Source of the DNA: CAYJXJ01 sp964374095
Lineage (GTDB): Bacteria; Elusimicrobiota; Elusimicrobia; UBA1565; UBA9628
Assembly: GCA_964374095.1 (NCBI GenBank)
Contig: CAYJXJ010000089.1
Span: forward strand, 1 to 17,913
Length of the DNA: 17,913 nucleotides
Reading direction: 5' to 3'
The translations under genes were made by a program, and so were the position numbers. The notes under the pieces are model-generated. The model was given only the letters and a program-made list of their open reading frames with translations. It ran no database searches and had not been told where the DNA came from. Positions 13,013-17,913 of the stretch are shown here, in pieces. Positions within the stretch are counted from its first letter, which is position 1. Each line of letters begins with the position of its first letter.

Positions 13013-14450
13013 AGATCAGCAGGTCGTCCTGGTCGTAGACGACCGGAAAGCGGGAGTAGAACCAGCGGGCGAAAAAGCTCCCACGGTCCTTGAAGTATTC
13101 GGTCTTGTTGGTCAGGTAGAACTTGGCTCCCGCCCGGATCTTGTCTTCCACCTCGCCGATGCGCTTCTCTCCGGCCTCGGACACGTCCCAGGACCAGCCG
13201 CGCCTGCGCGCGTAGAACAGGAAAACCGACGATCCCCGCTCGTTGCAGAGAAACAGATCGCCGGGGCCGCTCACCGCGTCGGCGGCCTTCCGGGCGTGGG
13301 CGAGGTAGGGGTAGCCGACCCGATACCACTTCCTGATCCGCAAACCGGCGTGGACGGGAACGGAAAGGACAAGCAGTGCCAGCCCCGCCCACGCCATTGG
13401 TTTGCCGTTCCTTTCCGCCTTCTCCTTGAGCTTGAGCAGACCCAGCCCCATAAAGGCCGCGTTGACCGGGGCAAAGGGCAGCGACGTGTATTCGTGTTGG
13501 TGCGTATAGTATCCCCCGGCCGCCAGGTGCGCGGCCACGGCCAGCCACCAGGCCGCGAAAAACCACGCCCCGCGCCCCCAAATCAGCTCGCGGACGCCGA
13601 ACCAGATGAGGAGCAGTCCCCCATACGTCGCGGCCAGCTCCGGGAAACGCGAGGTGAACTGAAAGAACACATAGTATGGAAGGCGCTCGTACTGAAGGAG
13701 GCTGAAGAACTCGTTGGGATTGGTCGGCACCACGTATTTTCCGTAGCTGGCGTACTTATACCAACCGTATGTCGCGCCCAGGACCGCGATAACCGCCGCC
13801 CAGGTGCGGCCGTGCCGAAGGCCGCGCCGGCCCCGGTGATGGAGGGTCAGGGCGGCGAAGGGGATAAGCACATGGATGTAGGGCAGTTTGTGTGAAATCG
13901 AGAGGAACACCCAGACCGCTCCCGCGACCGCATGCCCGACGGACCCGCCCCCCCGCAAGGAAGCGTCCCAATGATAAAGCCCCGCCACGCTCCCCAGCAG
14001 GGCCAGGGCCTCGGGCTGGATGGACCTTCCAAAAAACATCTCGAGCGGTATACAGGAGAAGAGGGCCGCTCCGTAGAACGCCGCCTCCTTCTCGACCCAG
14101 CGCTCAAGGAAAAGAAGCAGGTAGACGGCGGTCGCGGCCGAGAAACCGACGGCCAATATCCTGCCCCACAATTCCCCGAGCCCCGCGACCGGCCAGAACA
14201 GCCCGACCAGCCACATGTAGAGCGGGAATTCCGTCGCGGAGCAGCCCGAGTAATTCCCTTCCCAATCTATCTGCGGACACCAGATCTTGAGGCCGTTTTC
14301 GTGGAAGTTGCGCGCGATGGCCGCGGTATTGACCTGGCGGTGGTAGTGGTAGTCCAGCGGCGGGGAGGAGATTCCCCATAGGTGCGCCGCGACGGAAAGT
14401 CCCGCGACGCCGGCCAGAACGAGTCCCCGGCGCTTGAGAAAGGCCTCCAC
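12999..14450 (-). CDS. GT39-like membrane glycosyltransferase (ArnT/PMT_2 type)
   Basis: A 483-residue polytopic protein with about nine to eleven hydrophobic segments between residues 10 and 375 and a soluble C-terminal ~110 residues. The first extracytoplasmic loop holds PPLDYHYHRQVNTAAIARNF (30-49): an Asp (D33) followed by His/Arg, matching the catalytic loop of GT39/GT83 enzymes that use polyprenol-phosphate sugars. IPLEMFFGRSIQPEALALL (about 134-152) is another typical block. GTG start at 14450, 8 nt after the methyltransferase stop, so the two genes form an operon. Its tail overlaps the convergent hydroxylase gene by 14 bp. It differs from the GT-C protein at 7941-10097 and lacks the LmeA-like domain. 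Acceptor and sugar cannot be told from sequence. Confidence 0.85.
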   Translation of the reverse strand: MEAFLKRRGLVLAGVAGLSVAAHLWGISSPPLDYHYHRQVNTAAIARNFHENGLKIWCPQIDWEGNYSGCSATEFPLYMWLVGLFWPVAGLGELWGRILAVGFSAATAVYLLLFLERWVEKEAAFYGAALFSCIPLEMFFGRSIQPEALALLGSVAGLYHWDASLRGGGSVGHAVAGAVWVFLSISHKLPYIHVLIPFAALTLHHRGRRGLRHGRTWAAVIAVLGATYGWYKYASYGKYVVPTNPNEFFSLLQYERLPYYVFFQFTSRFPELAATYGGLLLIWFGVRELIWGRGAWFFAAWWLAVAAHLAAGGYYTHQHEYTSLPFAPVNAAFMGLGLLKLKEKAERNGKPMAWAGLALLVLSVPVHAGLRIRKWYRVGYPYLAHARKAADAVSGPGDLFLCNERGSSVFLFYARRRGWSWDVSEAGEKRIGEVEDKIRAGAKFYLTNKTEYFKDRGSFFARWFYSRFPVVYDQDDLLIFKLR

Positions 14451-14458
14451 CGGGGAAC

Positions 14459-15451
14459 CTAGCGCTTCACGGCGTAGACTTCAATGGTCCCGCCCGAACG
14501 CATGACGGTTTCAAATAGAGTCAACACCAGGCTGGCCGGCACGAGCAGCGGCAGCAGGAGGACGGTCAGTAGAGCCGAGACGGGATGGCGGCGCAGCGGC
14601 ACGGTCCGGGCGGACCTATTCTTGAGGACCGTGTAGAGGAAATTCGGAGAGAACCCCATCGCGTTATAGAAACTTTGGAGCCAGCCGTAGGGGTTCTGCT
14701 CGAATGAGAAATGGTCGGTCTTGATGACATCGAAGCCGTGGCGAAGGAGCACGGCGTGAAGACCCTCGGTCGTGAAATGGAAGTAGTGCCGCGGAACGTC
14801 GAGATGAAACCAATGCCGGCCGAAGGCCCGCGCCTGGATGCTGCTGAAATTGGGCACCGCGACGGCCAACAACCCGCCTTCCTTAAGAAGCTCTCCGGCG
14901 CGCGCGATCGCCTCAACCGGGCGAGCGAAGTGCTCCAGGGAGTGCCAGAAAATCACCGCCTCATAGACCCCCTTGCGATTCGGCGAGGTCAGAAAGTCTC
15001 CGGTCTCGACGGCCAAGCCCAAAGCGCTCCGGGCGTGCCACGCCGCGGTCTCGGAAAGCTCGTGGCCGTGGGCCTCGTAGCCCATCCCCTTGAGATAGGC
15101 CAAGATGAACCCCCGTCCGCAGCCGACATCCAGCACCGTGCCCCGCGGCACCCGCCGCCGGATGACGCGGGCGCGGCGCCAACGAAAGAGCCGCACGAGG
15201 GCTTCGACGATGAAGTTGAAACGAACATTCTCCTTGCCGTAATAGGCGGACGGGTAGTAAGCGCCGATCTCCGCGGCGGAAGGGCCGGGATGCGTGCGCC
15301 CCAGTCCGCACCCCGCGCAGCGGCGCACCTCGAACCCCGGCGCCGCGGAGTCGAACGCCTTCTCCGCCCGGTCCGAGCCGCACACCGGGCAGCGGGGCGC
15401 GTCGGCTTGGTCCTGACGTTCCGGGGAAAATCGCGAGGCGGGACGTGGCAC
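14459..15451 (-). CDS. Class I SAM-dependent methyltransferase with N-terminal zinc-ribbon-like motif
   Basis: A 330-residue protein. The N-terminus has paired cysteines C21-x2-C24 (CPVCGS) and C45-x2-C48 (CAGCGLGRTHP), a zinc-ribbon-like start common in methyltransferases of glycan and lipid clusters. The SAM-binding core follows: motif I VLDVGCGRG (106-114), acidic GHELSE (129-134), and IFWHSLEHFARP (167-178), as in the Methyltransf_23 group. The C-terminal part contains a strongly hydrophobic stretch (about 295-318, LLTVLLLPLLVPASLVLTLF), so it probably sits at the membrane. Start is GTG 15451 with TATAAT 8 nt upstream. First gene of a two-gene operon with the GT39-like transferase, which suggests it methylates a sugar or lipid-linked glycan; that is inference. 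Confidence 0.87.
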   Translation of the reverse strand: MPRPASRFSPERQDQADAPRCPVCGSDRAEKAFDSAAPGFEVRRCAGCGLGRTHPGPSAAEIGAYYPSAYYGKENVRFNFIVEALVRLFRWRRARVIRRRVPRGTVLDVGCGRGFILAYLKGMGYEAHGHELSETAAWHARSALGLAVETGDFLTSPNRKGVYEAVIFWHSLEHFARPVEAIARAGELLKEGGLLAVAVPNFSSIQARAFGRHWFHLDVPRHYFHFTTEGLHAVLLRHGFDVIKTDHFSFEQNPYGWLQSFYNAMGFSPNFLYTVLKNRSARTVPLRRHPVSALLTVLLLPLLVPASLVLTLFETVMRSGGTIEVYAVKR

Positions 15452-15459
15452 TTCCGCCG

Positions 15460-15465
15460 ATTATA
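15460..15465 (-). promoter_or_regulatory. -10 box of the methyltransferase operon
   Basis: TATAAT read leftward, 8 nt before the GTG at 15451, predicting a leader of 0-2 nt. The intervening CGGCGGAA is purine-rich but would lie at or before the transcript start. No clear -35 box. Confidence 0.55.
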
Positions 15466-15510
15466 GAAAATCCGGGGGCCTTCGGGAGGACCCAGGACCC
15501 AGGCCGCCGG

Positions 15511-15547
15511 GGGCCCTTTGCGGACCGTCCTTCGGCCTTAAGGGCCC
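15511..15547. repeat. Inverted repeat in the divergent promoter region
   Basis: GGGCCCTT (15511-15518) and AAGGGCCC (15540-15547) are perfect 8-bp inverted arms with a 21-nt spacer, midway in the 133-bp gap between the divergent starts at 15451 and 15585. Their placement, upstream of both -10 boxes, suits an operator. Just to the left is a 7-bp tandem repeat, GGACCCAGGACCCAGG (15487-15502). Could be chance in such G+C-rich DNA. Confidence 0.35.
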
Positions 15548-15571
15548 ACGGCCGCGGCGGGTCCGGCGCGG

Positions 15572-15577
15572 TATGAT
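15572..15577 (+). promoter_or_regulatory. -10 box of the CPBP protease gene (leaderless)
   Basis: TATGAT followed by 7 nt and the ATG at 15585. An in-frame ATG lies inside the box itself (15573) and cannot be the start if this promoter is used. No recognisable -35 box. Confidence 0.45.
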
Positions 15578-15584
15578 TCTTCCC

Positions 15585-17738
15585 ATGAGCGTGCCATCTT
15601 CGCGGAAACTGCTTTCCACCGTACTCTCCGGCGCGCTCATCCTGCTCTCGGCCGGACCGGGCGCCCCCGCGGCGCTCGGCCGGACCCTCCAACACCTGCC
15701 CAAGGGCCAGGTCTTGCGCGTCGCCGCGACCCCGACGCCGGCGCATCGGACTCCCTTGGCGGCTCCCGCGTTGGCGGGATCGATCGTCCTGACCCCTGTC
15801 CTTCAAGCCGCCCTTCCCACCGTCGTCGGCGTCCAACCCTCCGGTCCCGTTCCCTTCGCGGCCCTGTCTCAAACGGTGGAGCTGACAAGACCCTTGGTCT
15901 CGCCGCCCGCGGACCTCCCGCAGACCGAGCAGGCGGAACTGGCGGCGCGACCCTTCGTGGGAACCGCGGAGACGAAGGGGTCCGAGGTCGCCGCCTGGGC
16001 CGAAGCGACGGACATCGGCACGTCGCGGCTGGCGCCCGCAAACGGAAGAGACGAGAAACGGGCGCGGCTCGCCGTTTCTCCTCCCTCCAAGGCCCGGCGA
16101 GCCGCGCCCGTTTGGCTGGCCGGCGCCGCGGCCATCCCTTTCGCCGACACCCTGGCGGCGACGTTTCCCACCCTCTGGCTCGCCGCGATACTGATCGGCG
16201 CCGCCTGGGCCTTGACGGCCTGGGCGGTCAAGTCGCGCCGTGAGAGCGCCCGCCTGGCGGCCGCGGGACCCGTCCGGCTCGCCCGGTCCAATGCCCTCAC
16301 CCCCTACGCGGCCGCGCCCGCGGCCTCGGCCTCGGCGCCCGGACTGGCGGCGACTCAAGCCGAGCCCGCCTCGCGCACCCTGATCCATGCCGTCGCCGCC
16401 GCGGCGGGCGTGGCCGCCAGCCTTCAGGCCGCCCAGGCCCTGCGCGGGCTCTTTGAGCGGCATGGCGCCGTCCCGCGCGAGACGGTTCTCTCGCGCGTAT
16501 CGGACGCCGCCGACGCGTCCCGCCGCGAGAAAGCCTCTCGCCGGGCTCTGGAAGCGCTGGCCGCCGGGCTCCAGGACCAACCCCTCCGCCGGGACGCGGC
16601 CCTCCTCGACGCCTGGGAAACCTTCCGTCCCGCCCTTGAGAAGCTCCTCGATTCCGGGCCTTCGACCGCGGCGCGGCCTCCCCCGAAATCAGCGGAAGGC
16701 CGGTGGCTCGCCGAGCTCTCCCGGCAAACGGCCGCGCAGGTCGGCCTGCCGGTCGACGCCGCCTACTTCGAGACGCGCGCGCTGATGAGCGGCATGGACC
16801 GCTCCACGCCGGCCCTCCTCTGGCTCGACCCGGCCACGGGCATGGTCCGCCTGCGGGTGCACCGCTCGGTGTTCGACTACGCGGTAAGCCGCGCGGGAGC
16901 CAAACGCATGGCCGAGACCGGCCTCGCCAATCCCGAGGCCCTGATACCGACCTTGGTTCGACATCTCTCGGGACCTCATCTTGCCTCGCGCGCCTCAGGA
17001 GTGGACGAGGCCCACGCCGCGATCCGGCGCATCAACCCCAAGGACAGCGAGCGCTTGTCCGAGACCCTGCGCTCGGCCGGCGCCATGGGAAACCTCTACG
17101 TAAAATTCATGCGCTGGCAGTCCCTGCTGGGCCTGCCGCTGCTTCCCTACGTGCTGTGGCTCCTGCTGAAAGGCCACTCCCTCATGAGCCTGGTCATGCC
17201 ACCGGCCGGGCTGGCCGCCTTGCCTTTCGCTTTCGCGGCTTTCGCCCTCTTCGCGTGGCTGGGTCCCAAGCTCTATCAGCGCGCCGTTGAGCGCGGCTGG
17301 ATTCCGGGCTCTGACCGCAACGTCGCCTATCCGATCCTCACCCACATGCGGGCGCTGCCTCTGCTCTTCACCATCCCGACCATGGCTTTCATCGAGGAGG
17401 CCTTCTTCCGGCGGGATCTGCTGAGGTTCTTCATCGAATACGCGACTTTGGTCCTCCAGTCGGGTTTCGCGGCCGCCTTTGCGGTCTCGACCTTGATCGC
17501 CTCCTTCTTCTTCTCGATCGCGCACATCCCCAACTACTTCATCCACCGCATGTCGGCCAAGCAGTTCCTGGGCTCGGGGCTCTACTTCATGGCCGCGGGC
17601 ACGATCCTCTCGATCGTGTACTGGCTCGGCGGCTTCCTGATCGCCGGCGTGCTCCACGCCCTTTACAACGGCTGGATCGTCTGGAAAGAGAAGACCAAGT
17701 ACCGCGGGGTCCCCGCGGTTAAAGACCCTTCCAGTTAA
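15585..17738 (+). CDS. CPBP-family intramembrane metalloprotease with long N-terminal region
   Basis: A 717-residue protein from ATG 15585. It begins with a signal peptide or anchor (KLLSTVLSGALILLSAGPGA) and then a Pro/Ala-rich stretch. A hydrophobic pair follows near residues 175-208. A charged helical region spans about 260-500, and the C-terminal polytopic domain about 505-700. That domain has the CPBP (CAAX protease/bacteriocin-processing) catalytic motifs: E604-E605-x3-R609 (EEAFFR), F643-x3-H647 (FSIAH), and H691-x3-N695 (HALYN). CPBP proteins are usually 200-300 residues, so about 500 extra residues here are unusual; I recognise no domain in them. It lies 48 bp before an HtrA-type protease gene, which hints at envelope proteostasis. 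Its substrate is unknown. The stop TAA arises at the junction of a 16-bp tandem duplication. Confidence 0.87.
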   Translation: MSVPSSRKLLSTVLSGALILLSAGPGAPAALGRTLQHLPKGQVLRVAATPTPAHRTPLAAPALAGSIVLTPVLQAALPTVVGVQPSGPVPFAALSQTVELTRPLVSPPADLPQTEQAELAARPFVGTAETKGSEVAAWAEATDIGTSRLAPANGRDEKRARLAVSPPSKARRAAPVWLAGAAAIPFADTLAATFPTLWLAAILIGAAWALTAWAVKSRRESARLAAAGPVRLARSNALTPYAAAPAASASAPGLAATQAEPASRTLIHAVAAAAGVAASLQAAQALRGLFERHGAVPRETVLSRVSDAADASRREKASRRALEALAAGLQDQPLRRDAALLDAWETFRPALEKLLDSGPSTAARPPPKSAEGRWLAELSRQTAAQVGLPVDAAYFETRALMSGMDRSTPALLWLDPATGMVRLRVHRSVFDYAVSRAGAKRMAETGLANPEALIPTLVRHLSGPHLASRASGVDEAHAAIRRINPKDSERLSETLRSAGAMGNLYVKFMRWQSLLGLPLLPYVLWLLLKGHSLMSLVMPPAGLAALPFAFAAFALFAWLGPKLYQRAVERGWIPGSDRNVAYPILTHMRALPLLFTIPTMAFIEEAFFRRDLLRFFIEYATLVLQSGFAAAFAVSTLIASFFFSIAHIPNYFIHRMSAKQFLGSGLYFMAAGTILSIVYWLGGFLIAGVLHALYNGWIVWKEKTKYRGVPAVKDPSS
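16053..16113. repeat. Overlapping inverted repeats inside the CPBP gene
   Basis: AAACGGGCGCGGCTCGCCG (16056-16074) is matched by its perfect 19-bp reverse complement at 16095-16113, with a 20-nt loop. The same left arm also takes part in a second stem: GAGAAACGG (16053-16061) with CCGTTTCTC (16072-16080), with a 10-nt loop. The two hairpins cannot form together. They encode an Arg/Ala-rich linker (about residues 157-177). Confidence 0.85.
17701..17719. repeat. Short G+C-rich hairpin at the end of the CPBP gene
   Basis: ACCGCGGGG and CCCCGCGGT are exact inverted arms of 9 bp around a single T. This lies just before the stop codon and could stall or stabilise the 3' end of the transcript. No T-run follows, so it is not a standard terminator. 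Confidence 0.45.
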
Positions 17739-17752
17739 AGACCCTTCCAGTT
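17721..17752. repeat. 16-bp tandem duplication across the CPBP stop codon
   Basis: AAAGACCCTTCCAGTT occurs twice without a gap (17721-17736 and 17737-17752). The TAA stop lies at the junction; removing one copy would leave TGA at the same codon, so the protein end KDPSS is unchanged by the duplication. The second copy supplies TTGAAG, a possible -35 box for the next gene. Confidence 0.9.
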
Positions 17753-17780
17753 GAAGCCGTCTCCCTAAAACAGCCATAAT
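17751..17780 (+). promoter_or_regulatory. Promoter of the HtrA-type gene (leaderless)
   Basis: CATAAT (17775-17780) is followed by 6 nt and ATG at 17787. TTGAAG (17751-17756) lies 18 nt upstream of it as a plausible -35 box, the best -35 candidate of all the starts in this window. Confidence 0.5.
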
Positions 17781-17786
17781 CCGGCC

Positions 17787-17913
17787 ATGCCCACGGCCTG
17801 GCTGATCGCGTTCGCGCTTCCCGCGCTCGCCCTGCTTCCCGACGAAGAGAACACCATCAAGGTGTTCCAAGAGGCCGCGCCCGCGGTGGTCTTCGTGACC
17901 AACATCGCGATCC
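17787..17913 (+). CDS. HtrA/DegP-type trypsin-like serine protease, N-terminal fragment
   Basis: Only the first 42 codons are inside the window. A short hydrophobic N-terminus (MPTAWLIAFALPALALLP) is a weak signal peptide or anchor, followed by DEENTIKVFQEAAPAVVFVT. The pattern of an acidic residue, TI.VF/Y, an Ala/Pro step and VV.VT is how mature HtrA/DegP/DegQ proteases typically begin. No catalytic residue lies within the visible part. ATG 17787 is supported by the -10-like CATAAT exactly 6 nt upstream. Together with the CPBP protease just before it, this suggests an envelope quality-control neighbourhood. Confidence 0.65.
   Translation, partial: MPTAWLIAFALPALALLPDEENTIKVFQEAAPAVVFVTNIAI

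Noticed and set aside
14961..16580. A 539-codon leftward open frame across the methyltransferase start and the CPBP gene
   Set aside because: Gly/Arg-rich shadow product, crossing two promoters and two real genes with clear motifs.
1..17913. CRISPR arrays, tRNA or rRNA genes, insertion sequences, phage genes or toxin-antitoxin pairs
   Set aside because: Looked for on both strands; no regularly spaced repeats, clover-leaf sequences, transposase motifs or related gene pairs were seen.

Overview
This is a G+C-rich bacterial window (roughly two-thirds G+C by eye, strong C/G preference at third codon positions). It is densely packed with short divergent or overlapping gene junctions and contains no RNA genes, insertion sequences or CRISPR. 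A GT9 heptosyltransferase-like gene and membrane GT-C glycosyltransferases suggest an envelope with complex surface glycans. The large signal-peptide-bearing CPBP protease and overall gene style remind me of Elusimicrobiota metagenome assemblies, but that placement is a tentative impression and nothing here is diagnostic.

Layout. Bases 1-95 are an A+T-richer gap, possibly with the start of a leftward gene. A leftward block follows (96-3822): anti-sigma factor, ECF sigma factor, both subunits of a 3-oxoacid-type CoA transferase, a small two-helix membrane protein and metK (leftmost is last transcribed). A second leftward unit (3938-7844) carries sugar-activation genes: two sugar-1-phosphate nucleotidyltransferases with hexapeptide-repeat tails, a phosphohexomutase, and a small cupin of the mannose-6-phosphate isomerase type. 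A 96-bp divergent promoter region separates it from rightward genes (7941-13012): a GT-C glycosyltransferase fused to what looks like an LmeA/DUF2993 lipid-binding domain, a GT9 glycosyltransferase, a polyprenol-phosphate-mannose-synthase-like GT2 enzyme, and a fatty acid hydroxylase/sterol desaturase-family membrane protein. A leftward pair (methyltransferase, then GT39-like glycosyltransferase) spans 15451-12999. Last, rightward, come a 717-residue CPBP intramembrane protease and the start of an HtrA/DegP-type protease cut by the window edge.

How the genes may work together. The divergent locus 3938-11985 reads as one pathway (inference): hexose-6-phosphate to hexose-1-phosphate (phosphohexomutase), to NDP-sugar (nucleotidyltransferases), to polyprenyl-phosphate sugar (GT2), to a periplasmic GT-C transferase carrying its own lipid-binding domain. 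In mycobacteria LmeA is a separate protein supporting mannan elongation, so a single-chain GT-C/LmeA-like protein beside a mannose-activation operon is the most notable candidate system here.

A second window-wide signal is transcriptional: several first genes of transcription units have a -10-like hexamer ending only 6-8 nt before the start codon, implying leaderless mRNAs, whereas downstream genes use 4-nt stop/start overlaps or short Shine-Dalgarno-bearing gaps. Structural oddities include a 40-bp perfect palindrome at 10112-10151, competing hairpins inside the CPBP gene at 16053-16113, and a 16-bp tandem duplication across that gene's stop codon.
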